DNA from: Bordetella flabilis | GTDB taxonomy: Bacteria; Pseudomonadota; Gammaproteobacteria; Burkholderiales; Burkholderiaceae_B | Direction: 5' to 3' | DNA length: 64,000 bases | Assembly (NCBI RefSeq): GCF_001676725.1 | Contig: NZ_CP016172.1 | Span: 1,922,001 to 1,986,000 of the forward strand | Shown: in pieces, positions 35,413-44,303 of the stretch | How the letters are laid out: every line of letters starts with the position of its first letter | Position numbering within the stretch: the first letter of the stretch is position 1 | Made by a program: the position numbers and the translations under genes | Notes under the pieces: generated by a model | Databases searched by the model: none | The model's input: the letters and a program-made list of their open reading frames with translations, nothing else | Told to the model about the DNA's origin: nothing

Positions 35413-36732
35413 ATGCAGACCATACAGCAGTTGCAGACCGACTTGCAGGCCGGCCGCGTCACGAGTGAACGTCTGGTCGAACAGTCGCTCGAAGCCATCG
35501 AAGACTATCGCAAGAGCGGTGGCGCGGCCTTCGTGCATGTCGACGCGGCGGCCGCGCTGGATGCCGCGCGCGCCAGCGACGCGGCGCGTCGCGTGGGCTA
35601 TGTGCCGTCGGTGATCGCCGGCCTGCCTATCTCGGTCAAGGATTTGTTCGACGTGCGCGGACAGGTCACTGCCGCAGGTTCGCGCGTGCTGGCATCGGCC
35701 CCGGCAGCCACCGAAGACGCGGAAGCGGTCGCGCGCCTGCGGGCCGCGGGTGCGATCCTGGTGGGACGCACCAATATGAGCGAGTTCGCGTTCTCCGGCC
35801 TGGGGGTGAATCCGCATTACGGCACGCCGCGCGCACCGCACGACGACACGCGCGTGGCCGGCGGATCGACCTCGGGCGGCGCGGTAAGCGTCGCCAAGGG
35901 CATGGCCGTCGCCACCTTGGGTACCGATACGGGCGGGTCGATACGCATTCCGGCGGCCTTTTGCGACCTGGTCGGTTTCAAGCCGACCGCGCATCGGGTT
36001 TCGCTGCGGGGCGGCGTGCCGCTGTCGCGCACGCTGGATTCGGCTGGCCCCCTGGCGCGGTCGGTCGCCTGCTGCGCCACGCTGGACCGCATCCTCAGCG
36101 GCCAATCGTTGGATGCGCGCCCCGCGCCACTGGCAGGCTTGCGCCTGTACGTCACGCGTGACTTCGTGATGGACGGCGCCGACGCGGCGGTGGAGCAGGC
36201 CTTCGAAGCGGCCTTGGCCCGGCTGTCCGCCAGGGGCGCCACCATCGTGCCCTTCGATTTTCCTGAGCTGCGCGACTTGCCGACCATCAATGCCGGTGGC
36301 GGTTTCACGGCTGCCGAGGCATGGCAATGGCATCGCAAGCTGCTGTCCGAGCGCGGCGATGCCTATGACCCGCGCGTGGCCATGCGCATACGCCGTGGTG
36401 AAAAGCAGTCCGCGGGCGACTATATCGAGCTGATCGACGCGCGTGCGCGCATGATGGCCATCGCGGCCACTCGTCTGCGCGAGGCCGATGCCTGGCTGAT
36501 GCCCACCGTGGCGGTGGTACCGCCGCGCGTCAGCGAGCTGCAGCAGGACGACGCCTTCTTCGCGACCAATGCCATGGTCCTGCGCAATACCAGCGTCCTC
36601 AATTTCCTGGATGGCTGCGCCGTATCGCTGCCGACCGGTCGAGCCGGCATAGGGCTGGCGGTGTGCGGGCTGCACAACGCCGATGCCCGCGTCCTGCAGG
36701 TCTCCGGGGCGATCGAAGCCGAACTGGCCTGA
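35413..36732 (+). CDS. Amidase (amidase signature family)
   Basis: 439 residues. The Ser-cisSer-Lys triad is intact: Lys in GLPISVKDLFDVRG, cis-Ser in VAGGSTSGGAVSVAKG, nucleophile Ser in TLGTDTGGSIRIPAAF. The family includes GatA-, AtzF- and mandelamide-type hydrolases; substrate not deducible. Start ATG 35413 (MQTIQQLQ). Its neighbours suggest hydrolysis of an imported amide with DUF2848 acting before or after. Confidence 0.92.
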   Translation: MQTIQQLQTDLQAGRVTSERLVEQSLEAIEDYRKSGGAAFVHVDAAAALDAARASDAARRVGYVPSVIAGLPISVKDLFDVRGQVTAAGSRVLASAPAATEDAEAVARLRAAGAILVGRTNMSEFAFSGLGVNPHYGTPRAPHDDTRVAGGSTSGGAVSVAKGMAVATLGTDTGGSIRIPAAFCDLVGFKPTAHRVSLRGGVPLSRTLDSAGPLARSVACCATLDRILSGQSLDARPAPLAGLRLYVTRDFVMDGADAAVEQAFEAALARLSARGATIVPFDFPELRDLPTINAGGGFTAAEAWQWHRKLLSERGDAYDPRVAMRIRRGEKQSAGDYIELIDARARMMAIAATRLREADAWLMPTVAVVPPRVSELQQDDAFFATNAMVLRNTSVLNFLDGCAVSLPTGRAGIGLAVCGLHNADARVLQVSGAIEAELA

Positions 36733-36787
36733 CCTTTCCAACCCCGCCGCGGGGCGGGGAATCTTTCTTCACTTGTGGAGTTTTCCC

Positions 36788-38116
36788 ATGTCGTCCACCG
36801 TTTCCGCGGCGCCCGGTGGCGCTGCCGCGCCGCTTCCGGCAGAACGGACTCTCGCGTATCGCAAGATCGCGGTGCGTCTGATTCCCTTCCTGGTTTTCCT
36901 GTTCGTCCTGGCCTGGATCGACCGCGTCAACATCGGCTTCGCCAAACTGCAAATGCTGCAAGACCTGCAGTTCAGCGAGACCGTCTATGGCCTGGGCGCG
37001 GGTATTTTCTTTATCGGCTACTTCCTGTTCGAAGTGCCCAGCAACCTGTTGTTGGAGAAGATCGGCGCCCGGCGTACGCTGGCCCGCATCACCATCCTGT
37101 GGGGTTTGACGTCGATGGCGATGATCTTCGTCAAGACACCGACCCAGTTCTACGTGCTGCGCTTCCTGCTGGGCGTCTTCGAAGCCGGTTTCTTCCCTGG
37201 CGTGGTGCTCTACCTGACCTATTGGTTTCCGGCTGACCGGCGCGCGCGGATCAATGGTTACTTCATGACCTCGTTCGCCATCGCCGGCGTGGTCGGCGGT
37301 CCCATTGCCGGCTTCATCATGAGCACCATGTCAGATGTGGAAGGGCTGGCCAATTGGCAATGGCTGTTCGTGATCGAAGGCATCCCGTCGGTGCTGGCCG
37401 GGTTCGCTGTGCTGGCCTGGTTGCCGGAGAAGCCCGTCAACGCCAAATGGCTCACCGATCGCGAGCGTGAAATCGTGCATCACGATATCGAACGCGAACA
37501 CCGCGACCCGGCCAAGCACTCCTCGCTGCGCGACGCCTTCAATGGCCGCGTGTGGCTGTGCGCGCTCATCTATTTCTGCATCGTCAGCGGCAACGCCACG
37601 ATTGCGTTCTGGACGCCTTCCATCATCAAGGAACTCGGCGTGCAGGGCAATTTCCACATCGGCCTGGTATCGGCGATTCCGTTCATCCTGGGCACTGTCG
37701 CGATGGTGCTCAACGGCATCCATTCCGATCGCACTGGCGAACGCCGCATGCATAGCGTGGTGGCCAGCGTGGTGGCCGCGTTGGGCCTGATGGCGACCGG
37801 CTATTTCCTGGGAAGCCCGGTCATGGCGATGTATGCGCTGTCGTTCGGGGCCATCGGCATCCTGGCGGCCTTTCCGGTGTTCTGGTCCTTGCCCGCCGCT
37901 TTCCTGACGGGAACGGCCGCGGCCGGCGGTATCGCCCTAATCAATTCGGTCGGCAACCTGGCCGGGTTCGCAGCGCCTTATCTTATGGGCTGGCTGAAGG
38001 ACAGGACCGGCAGCCTGGCGTCAGGCCTGTATAGCGTGGGCTTGATGGAGCTGTGCGCAGCCGTGCTGGTCTTGTTGTTCATCAAGGTCGACCGCGACGC
38101 GCCGCGGGCGCGGTGA
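36788..38116 (+). CDS. MFS transporter, anion:cation symporter (ACS) family
   Basis: 442 residues, 12 TM helices. ACS-type signatures: FVLAWIDRVNIGFAKLQM in TM1-2, GYFLFEVPSNLLLEKIGAR, and FFPGVVLYLTYWFPADRRAR. Such carriers take up organic anions by proton symport. It lies 55 bases after the amidase and probably imports the substrate of the amidase/DUF2848 enzymes. Confidence 0.93.
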   Translation: MSSTVSAAPGGAAAPLPAERTLAYRKIAVRLIPFLVFLFVLAWIDRVNIGFAKLQMLQDLQFSETVYGLGAGIFFIGYFLFEVPSNLLLEKIGARRTLARITILWGLTSMAMIFVKTPTQFYVLRFLLGVFEAGFFPGVVLYLTYWFPADRRARINGYFMTSFAIAGVVGGPIAGFIMSTMSDVEGLANWQWLFVIEGIPSVLAGFAVLAWLPEKPVNAKWLTDREREIVHHDIEREHRDPAKHSSLRDAFNGRVWLCALIYFCIVSGNATIAFWTPSIIKELGVQGNFHIGLVSAIPFILGTVAMVLNGIHSDRTGERRMHSVVASVVAALGLMATGYFLGSPVMAMYALSFGAIGILAAFPVFWSLPAAFLTGTAAAGGIALINSVGNLAGFAAPYLMGWLKDRTGSLASGLYSVGLMELCAAVLVLLFIKVDRDAPRAR

Positions 38117-38267
38117 ACCGCTGCGATATCGGGACGATATCGCGCTGTTTCGTCCCGAGCGCGAATGGAATGCGCCGCGTCTAGAGTTCGAGTTCCCATC
38201 CGTCGGGTGTCAGGGTCAGGACGCGGTTCTCCTCTTCGATAGTGAAGGTGGCGGGAAAATTTTCTCT

Positions 38268-38804
38268 GTGGACAAGGCCGACGAACCCACCGGCGGCATC
38301 GTCGAGGGCGCCTCCGCGGGGGTCGATGGCCTCTCCTCCGGTTCCTCCGATGTGGTCACCACCTGGGGACGATTCGAAGGGGATGCCGAACCAGGACCGA
38401 ACTTCGCAGCAGGTCCGGGTCAGATATTCAAAGCAATGAAAAAACCCATTCCCCTGGGATTCCGCTTTGCCGAGGAAGAAGAAATCATCCCCACGCGGGA
38501 GGGGCCTGTGACCGCCAATCCGGGGGATGCCGTTATGACCGGCACTGAAGGCGAGAACTGGCCGATCCCCCGCGCGAAGTTCGAAGAGACCTACGATTTC
38601 GATGTGCAGACCGGCCTTGCTTCCAAAAAGCCGATGGAGGTAGACGTGGAAGAAATGCAGGAGCCGTTCTCGGTCAGCGTGAGCTGGTCCGGGGAGATGC
38701 TGGATGGCAATGCGGGTGATTTCAGGGTTACGTATGGGCCCGGCGACTACGGCATCGTGGCCCGGAATATCTTCTATCAAACCTACGACATCGTGGGCGC
38801 ATGA
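38268..38804 (+). CDS. PGDYG-domain protein
   Basis: 178 residues with GTG start 38268, the only start codon in this frame after the MFS gene. The C-terminal ~120 residues match the PGDYG domain: KKPIPLGFRFAEEEEIIPT, NPGDAVMTGTEGENWPIPR, and FRVTYGPGDYGIVARNIFYQ. The first ~45 residues are Gly/Ser-rich. The domain is usually assumed to be a small beta-rich fold of unknown function. The reverse-strand frame across it is rejected. The exact start is uncertain. Confidence 0.7.
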   Translation: MDKADEPTGGIVEGASAGVDGLSSGSSDVVTTWGRFEGDAEPGPNFAAGPGQIFKAMKKPIPLGFRFAEEEEIIPTREGPVTANPGDAVMTGTEGENWPIPRAKFEETYDFDVQTGLASKKPMEVDVEEMQEPFSVSVSWSGEMLDGNAGDFRVTYGPGDYGIVARNIFYQTYDIVGA

Positions 38805-38945
38805 AAGTCGCCAGACGCGGAATAGCTGTTCGAACTTCAGCTTCGGCCTCGCCTACCGCACCGGCCCAACGCCGGGGAAGGGGAGCGGGGCAGGCAGGCT
38901 CGCGGGCACCTCAACTGTCCGCCACAATGGTACGTCGGAGCCGAT

Positions 38946-38975
38946 TTGCATCACCAAAAAAAATCATGATATAGT
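38946..38975 (+). promoter_or_regulatory. Promoter of tRNA-Asn
   Basis: TTGCAT (38946-38951), an 18-base spacer with an A-tract, and TATAGT (38970-38975), 18 bases before the tRNA. Confidence 0.65.
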
Positions 38976-38992
38976 CTCGCTTCTCTAGCAGA

Positions 38993-39068
38993 TCCCCGAT
39001 AGCTCAGTCGGTAGAGCGACGGACTGTTAATCCGCAGGTCGCTGGTTCGAGCCCAGCTCGGGGAGCCA
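38993..39068 (+). tRNA. tRNA-Asn (anticodon GTT)
   Basis: 76 nt with encoded CCA. Acceptor TCCCCGA/TCGGGGA, D-arm GCTC...GAGC, anticodon loop CTGTTAA giving GTT, T-loop TTCGAGC. tRNA-Asn genes are common integration sites; the stretch that follows is sparse in genes, but I found no repeat of the 3' end. Confidence 0.97.
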
Positions 39069-39105
39069 AAAACTACTAGAGAAAGTGCTCGAGAAGGAAG
39101 CAGAT

Positions 39106-39131
39106 AAAACCGCCCTAACCGGCGGTTTTTT
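39106..39131 (+). terminator. Terminator of tRNA-Asn
   Basis: AAAACCGCC - CTAACC - GGCGGTTTT followed by a T-run, 37 bases past the tRNA. Confidence 0.92.
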
Positions 39132-40045
39132 GTCGTCTTGCCGCCGCACATAAACCAGATCGCCGCGCTTCGAACCAGATACCAGGCGCCGTCAATATCT
39201 CGGGCTCATCCTGTCTTGTGGCTTCCCCGCAAACTGGGCGTTGGGTTTGGCTGATGGGTTTCTCCTCATCGCGCTTTTACGTAGAGCTCCACCGTCGCGA
39301 CGACTCGTGGCGGTCAGGAGCCGATGGTTTTTCCAGCTGTTCGCCTGTGCGCTACATGCTACATATTTGCGCCGCCCTTGTCCTCAAACTGATGGCAGCC
39401 AAACGCTGGACTGCGAGGCCTCGATATGCGGGGGCCTGCATGAAAGAAGATCTCGGTGCCCGATGGGCCATTGGAAAGACATTGGAACGCTTTATCTTCT
39501 ATTGAAGGTAATTCGGTGTTTGGGCGTGCCACTTACCTGATCCTTTTGCAGCATCAGGAGAAAGAAACATGCGCACGGTGCCGGAATCTCCCCCAAACCG
39601 TGGGGAACTGCGCGAAGAAAGCGAAACGACATGCGGCCGGAAGGAAACACGGCGGAAAGTGGAAGAAGCAGCCGACGTAAAGGTTGTCGATCCACCCATG
39701 TGCGATCGGTCATCGGCAGAGCTCGCCGCGTGCCGCCGCATCAAGCGCGAATCGCCTGGCGTTGCTGCGCTTAGCAGCGATGCGGAGGTTGCGCTTCGAT
39801 TTCCACTCGGCAACCGGGTGGCGCGTCGGCCACGCAAAGGATAGCGCCGATCCTCTTCGCTCAGGCGCATCTGCGATGTCCTGGCATCTACAACACGTCT
39901 GCGCTATGGATGTCCCGGCGCGCGCTCCTTGCGCCAGGAACCATCCTTGCCCGCGTCGTTACCAGCATCCGTCGAGGCTGCGCGTGGCAGGATGCATGCG
40001 CCTGACCGCATGGCGAGCCGAACGAAACACCGGGACGGAGACAAC
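39132..40045 (+). other. Gene-poor stretch after tRNA-Asn
   Basis: About 900 bases with base composition and codon patterns that look less GC-rich than the flanks. The only frame with a plausible SD is the small one at 39569-39844. No transposase, integrase or direct repeat was recognised. It may be the decayed remnant of an insertion next to the tRNA. Confidence 0.45.
39569..39844 (+). CDS. Possible small hypothetical protein
   Basis: 91 residues, charged (many Arg, Glu, Lys), no recognised domain. The support is a good AGGAG SD (about 39556-39560) nine bases before ATG 39569. Composition is unlike a folded protein and the frame may be chance. Confidence 0.25.
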   Translation: MRTVPESPPNRGELREESETTCGRKETRRKVEEAADVKVVDPPMCDRSSAELAACRRIKRESPGVAALSSDAEVALRFPLGNRVARRPRKG

Positions 40046-41047
40046 ATGCAGTTCAGCAGAATAGACGTCGCGGCTTTCGCGTTGTTCAGCGCTACTTTGC
40101 CTTGGGGCACGATGGCATCCAACCAGGAGGCGGCATATCCGCAGCGACCCTTGACACTGGTGATTGGTTTCCCCGCCGGTGGTAGTGCCGACGCCCTGGC
40201 CCGCCTTATAGGCCGCTACATGGGAGAGGATCTTGGGCAAAACGTGATCGTCCAGTACAAGCCGGGCGCCGGCGGCAATATCGGCGCCGAATATGTGGCC
40301 CGGGCGACCCCGGACGGCTACACCATCTTTCTGGGCGGACGGCCAAACACTATCCACAAAACGATGTACGGAACCATGAAGTATGACTTTGCTCGCGACC
40401 TGGTTCCGGTGGGCCTGGTGGCACGGATACCGTTCATCATGGTGACCCGTACGCAAGCCCCGATCGCTGCCTTGCAAGATGTCGTGAGACTGGGCCGAGC
40501 ATACCCAGGGGCTTTGAGTTGCGCGTCTGCCGGCGTAGGGACAACGTCGCATCTGCTCTGCGAACTGCTGCAACAGGAAGTCCATATCGACATGCAGCAT
40601 GTGCCCTACAACGGCGGCGCGCAGGCCCTGACCGATGTAATAGGCGGTCGGATAGACATATATATTTCGACCGTTGCGGAGGCATTGCCGCACATCCGGG
40701 CGGGCAAGCTTCGTCCCGTCGTCGCCATGTCTGCTGAACGGATACCGACAATGCCTGATGTGCCGACGCTGGGCGAAGCCGGTGTGTCCGGGCTGTCGGC
40801 GCTTGAACTTGGGGACTGGGGCGGCCTGTTGGCGCCAGTCGGCACGCCAGCCGACGTGGTCACCAAACTAAATTGCTCGATAAATGCAGCACTGATGGGT
40901 CGGGGGCTGCGCGTTGCCATGGCGCAGTGGGCGTTCGCTACACCGGTGCAACCCAACACGCCGTCGGCATTCAAGGAACTGGTTGCCGCCGAGACCGAAC
41001 GATGGAATGGGGTGCTGCGGGCACGCAATATCGTGCCCTTGCACTAA
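40046..41047 (+). CDS. Bug/TctC family periplasmic solute-binding protein
   Basis: 333 residues. A signal peptide (first ~24 residues, AAFALFSATLPWGTMAS) is followed by the Bug core: YPQRPLTLVIGFPAGGSADA, VIVQYKPGAGGNIGAEYVAR, DGYTIFLG, HVPYNGGAQALTDVIGG and DVPTLGEAGVSG. Bug proteins bind carboxylates or amides, and some work with TctAB transporters; Bordetella-type genomes carry many orphans. No tctA/tctB are adjacent. SD GGAGA precedes ATG 40046. Confidence 0.93.
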   Translation: MQFSRIDVAAFALFSATLPWGTMASNQEAAYPQRPLTLVIGFPAGGSADALARLIGRYMGEDLGQNVIVQYKPGAGGNIGAEYVARATPDGYTIFLGGRPNTIHKTMYGTMKYDFARDLVPVGLVARIPFIMVTRTQAPIAALQDVVRLGRAYPGALSCASAGVGTTSHLLCELLQQEVHIDMQHVPYNGGAQALTDVIGGRIDIYISTVAEALPHIRAGKLRPVVAMSAERIPTMPDVPTLGEAGVSGLSALELGDWGGLLAPVGTPADVVTKLNCSINAALMGRGLRVAMAQWAFATPVQPNTPSAFKELVAAETERWNGVLRARNIVPLH

Positions 41048-41246
41048 GACCAAGCGCAGTATTTGCGCCAAGTTGTGCGATGCAAACCACTGCATTGAAC
41101 CGCCCGCGTGGCGGCTCTTGGGTTGTCTAGCTGGCTTGGCTGGATCTTGGAGAGCTGACGGTCAAGATCGTGGTCGTGAACCTCTCGCCTATCGGTCCGC
41201 TCGTTTGTGGCGTACCATCGGACGTTTGGTGCCGTTGGAGCGAACC

Positions 41247-41516
41247 ATGCAGCGAATAATCACTGAGAACCAGATTCCGACCGGTGATTTCCGGCAGGTG
41301 AAGTACGTGGGCGCGATCAAGAATCGGGTCGATGATGGCAATAGCGCCAAAGTATGGGCGATCGATTCCAAATCCCCGTTTGCTCAGCAACTCGGCGCCG
41401 GGCCGATCGAGAACTGGACGGAAGTGATGATCGACGTCGAAGATCCGGATTCGCCGGAAACCCTGGAACGGCTCAAGCGGGCTGTGGAAGCACGGCTCGT
41501 ACAGCAACTGGGTTGA
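41247..41516 (+). CDS. Small hypothetical protein
   Basis: 89 residues from ATG 41247 with a GGAG SD. Mixed alpha/beta composition (TGDFRQVKYVGAIKNRVDD; VWAIDSKSPFAQQLG; NWTEVMIDVEDPDSPETLER) with a C-terminal helix looks like a real folded protein. No family recognised. It is 61 bases before another small gene in the same direction. Confidence 0.6.
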   Translation: MQRIITENQIPTGDFRQVKYVGAIKNRVDDGNSAKVWAIDSKSPFAQQLGAGPIENWTEVMIDVEDPDSPETLERLKRAVEARLVQQLG

Positions 41517-41577
41517 TACTCAACGGGGCACGATTCCGTCGTTGGGGTACCATGGACCAACGACAACGAGGCAGCAC

Positions 41578-41826
41578 ATGGCCAGACGAGTGATACCGGT
41601 CGATCGGTTCGTAGCCGAAATCAATCGACGGTTGCCCGGCAAGCCCGGCTATCGGGATGGCCTGCACGTCTTTCTGACTCCGCCCGGGGCAAATGTGGCG
41701 ACCGCGGTGGGGTACGACTGGAACTTCAAGGATGGCCCGGACACTGCCGCGGCAGTGCGCCTGGCCGTCGATGAAGTCGCCCTCGCATACGAGGTCTATC
41801 CGCCGATGCCGCCCCCGATGGGCTGA
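41578..41826 (+). CDS. Small hypothetical protein
   Basis: 82 residues starting MARRVIPVDRFVAEINRRLPG. It has a basic N-terminal helix, then GLHVFLTPPGANVATAVGYDW and an acidic helix before a Pro-rich end (YPPMPPPMG). No family recognised. With the preceding gene it may form a two-gene unit of unknown role in the tRNA-Asn accessory stretch. Confidence 0.55.
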   Translation: MARRVIPVDRFVAEINRRLPGKPGYRDGLHVFLTPPGANVATAVGYDWNFKDGPDTAAAVRLAVDEVALAYEVYPPMPPPMG

Positions 41827-41912
41827 CGGGGGATTGTCGGGACCCCATCCTGGAACCGGATCCGTGGATTGACCTCTACCGCCGGCGCTGGCTGGCGCGC
41901 GGCGCCATAGTA

Positions 41913-42668
41913 TCAGCGGCTTGCCGCGCGGCTGCGCAACCGCTGGTTGATGGCCAGCAATATCACGCTGGCCGTGCCGGCGAATAGCGTCAGCAGCAGT
42001 GTCAGGGTCATGATGAGCTCCACGTTGTGCAGTCCGATGGCGCTCATCAGCAAAAAGCCCAGGCCCCGCTGAGAGGCGAACATTTCGCCGAGCAACGTGC
42101 CTATCAGTGTGAGCGAGAAGCCGATCCGCAGACCGGCGAAAATCTCCGGCAGTGCCGACGGGAAGACGATGCGCGCGACCATGTCGAACGGCCCCAGCGC
42201 CATGACGCGTCCGGTCTTGATATGGACGGCCCGTACATTGCGCACGGCATTGATGGTGAAGAGGGCGATGGGAATGACGCCGTGTATCGCGCCGAACGCC
42301 ACCTTGGACGAGATGCCCAGCCCGAATGCCAGTAGCAGGATGGGGTAGAGGGTGATTTTTGGAATGGAGTAAAGGGCGATGAGCATGGGCTCGAAGACAT
42401 CGCCCAGGAAACGGCTGCCACCCAGCGTAAAGCCGATGCCCAGGCCTATCAGGACGGCCAGGACCAGCGCCATGCCGAAGGCGCTCGCCGTTTCGCTCAG
42501 GTGCGCGGTGAACTGCGATGTGGAAACGAAGCGCACCGTGTATTCCAGGGTCTGGGCCGGTGAGCGCAGCGCCACGTCGCCCACGATCCAATACAGCACT
42601 TGCCACAGCACCAGTACTGCCAGCAACAGGGTCGCCGTATTGCGCAGCAGTGATTTTCCGCCGTTCAT
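41913..42668 (-). CDS. ABC transporter permease, NitT/TauT type (second permease)
   Basis: 251 residues, about six TM helices. The BPD_transp_1 EAA loop region is ALGPFDMVARIVFPSALPEIFAG, followed by GFLLMSAIGLHNVEL. Start ATG 42668 overlaps the stop of the other permease by four bases. Last gene of the seven-gene operon. Confidence 0.9.
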   Translation of the reverse strand: MNGGKSLLRNTATLLLAVLVLWQVLYWIVGDVALRSPAQTLEYTVRFVSTSQFTAHLSETASAFGMALVLAVLIGLGIGFTLGGSRFLGDVFEPMLIALYSIPKITLYPILLLAFGLGISSKVAFGAIHGVIPIALFTINAVRNVRAVHIKTGRVMALGPFDMVARIVFPSALPEIFAGLRIGFSLTLIGTLLGEMFASQRGLGFLLMSAIGLHNVELIMTLTLLLTLFAGTASVILLAINQRLRSRAASR

Positions 42669-43417
42669 CGCAGCCCCCTGCGCGCCAGTATCGTCTTCTC
42701 CCGGCGCGCGAACAGCATGTTCACGCTGATGGACACCAGCAGGATCAGCAGGATCAGGGGATACATGGTGGTGTTGTCGAAGTTGTTGTAGGCGAAGCTG
42801 ATCTCGTAACCCATGCCGCCATTGGACATGATGAACTCCGCGCCGATGATGCCGATGAGCGAATACGCCACCGCCAGTTTGGCGCCCGTCAGGATGTAGG
42901 GCGCGGCATAGGGCAGGGTGATGCGCCAGGCGGTTTCCCTCATGCCCATTTGATGGATGCGCGCGGTCTTCAGCAGCACGGCCGGGACACGGTCCAATCC
43001 GTTCAGCGTGTTCACGATGACGGCCACCACGCCCAGCATGGCGCCGATGAAGATCTGCGGCGCCGCTCCCAGCCCGAACAGGATGATCAGCAGCGGGTAG
43101 AAGGCGAATACCGGAATGGCATAGTAGGTGGCGAAAAGCGGTTCCAGCGTGTCGCGCACACGCCGCAAACGGTGTATGACGATGGCGCTGGACACGCCCA
43201 GCGTGACGGCAATCAGGAACGCAACCGCGGCATTGCCCAGGGTCTTGGCGATGGCGCCATTCAGAGAACCGGAGGCCAGCATCACGACCAGGTCGACCAC
43301 CATGCGGTGGGGCGGCTGCATGGTGATGTTGTCGATCACGCCTGTCAGGCACAGGACTTCCAGCAGGATGATGCATCCAGCCAGGATGGCGATGCGCCAG
43401 GCGAGCGCGCGCTTCAT
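42665..43417 (-). CDS. ABC transporter permease, NitT/TauT type (first permease)
   Basis: 250 residues, six TM helices. EAA-type loop QMGMRETAWRITLPYAAPYILTG and then GAEFIMSNGGMGYEISFAYN. It differs clearly in sequence from the neighbouring permease, so the channel is probably a heterodimer. ATG 43417 overlaps the ATPase stop by four bases. Confidence 0.9.
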   Translation of the reverse strand: MKRALAWRIAILAGCIILLEVLCLTGVIDNITMQPPHRMVVDLVVMLASGSLNGAIAKTLGNAAVAFLIAVTLGVSSAIVIHRLRRVRDTLEPLFATYYAIPVFAFYPLLIILFGLGAAPQIFIGAMLGVVAVIVNTLNGLDRVPAVLLKTARIHQMGMRETAWRITLPYAAPYILTGAKLAVAYSLIGIIGAEFIMSNGGMGYEISFAYNNFDNTTMYPLILLILLVSISVNMLFARREKTILARRGLR

Positions 43418-44301
43418 GCCGTGGCCTCCGCCTTGCCAATGGCTTTCATGGATTCCGCGCGCAGGGCACTCCACAGCCGTGCGGTGATGGCGCCGAAGCG
43501 CGGGTCCTGGACGATGCGGCTGTCGCGGTCGCGGCTCCAGCCGGTCTCGACGATATCGATCAACCGGCCGGGGCGCGCCGACATGACGCCGATCCGGTCG
43601 GCCAGCATGGCGGCCTCGTCGAGCGCATGGGTGATCAGGAACACGGTGGCGCCGGTCTTGCGCCACAGGTTCAGTACTTCGTCGCCCATCAGCAGGCGGG
43701 TCTGCTGGTCCAGCGCGCCGAAGGGTTCATCCAGCAGGATCAGCCGCGGTTCGGTCACCAGCGTGCGCGCGATGCAGACGCGCTGGCGCATGCCGCCCGA
43801 TAGCTGCGCCGGATAGCTCTGGGCGAACGGTTCCAGCCCCATCATGGAGAGCGCAGCCTGCACGCGCCGCGCCTTCTCCGCCGGGGCAATGCGCAGCCGG
43901 CGCAGACCGAAGGCGATGTTTTCCTGCACGGTAAGCCACGGGAAAGATGCGTCCTCCTGGAAGACCACGCCCACGCCGTCCGGAATGCGTCCGCTGATGG
44001 CGGCGCCTTCGAAGGCGACGTCGCCGCGGGTGGCGGTGGACAAGCCGGCCACCAGTTCCAGCAGCGTGGACTTCCCGCAGCCCGATGGCCCCACGACGGC
44101 GAAGAACTCCCCCTGGCGCAGCTGCAAGTCGATGGGACCGAGCGCATGGAATGTCTCGCCACGATTGCCGGGCCGCGTAAAGATCTTGTCCACGCCACGC
44201 ATGGTTACCTGCGCGACCTGCCCTGTGCCGGCCTGCTGCTGCCCGGTGTCCCGGGACTGTCCGGCCAAAACCTGTCCGGGGACTTCTACGACATGGGACA
44301 T
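43414..44301 (-). CDS. ABC transporter ATP-binding protein, NitT/TauT type
   Basis: 295 residues. Walker A GPSGCGKST, Q-loop FQEDASFPWLTV, signature LSGGMRQRV, Walker B LILLDEPFGALD and the switch His in FLITHALDEA. A ~30-residue hydrophilic N-terminal extension is unusual. It is the motor for the two permeases that follow and starts two bases after the binding protein stop. Confidence 0.93.
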   Translation of the reverse strand: MSHVVEVPGQVLAGQSRDTGQQQAGTGQVAQVTMRGVDKIFTRPGNRGETFHALGPIDLQLRQGEFFAVVGPSGCGKSTLLELVAGLSTATRGDVAFEGAAISGRIPDGVGVVFQEDASFPWLTVQENIAFGLRRLRIAPAEKARRVQAALSMMGLEPFAQSYPAQLSGGMRQRVCIARTLVTEPRLILLDEPFGALDQQTRLLMGDEVLNLWRKTGATVFLITHALDEAAMLADRIGVMSARPGRLIDIVETGWSRDRDSRIVQDPRFGAITARLWSALRAESMKAIGKAEATA

Positions 44302-44303
44302 GG

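Noticed and set aside
38181..38780. 199-codon minus-strand frame over the PGDYG gene
   Set aside because: The plus-strand frame matches the PGDYG domain along ~120 residues; the reverse frame has no recognised domain.
38951..39151. 66-codon minus-strand frame
   Set aside because: It is the reverse complement of tRNA-Asn (peptide with SWARTSDLRINSPSLYRLSYRG-like text, a common mis-annotation).
39132..41912. Attachment-site repeat of the tRNA-Asn 3' end
   Set aside because: No second copy of the tRNA 3' sequence was found by eye and no integrase is present, so an integrated element is not claimed.
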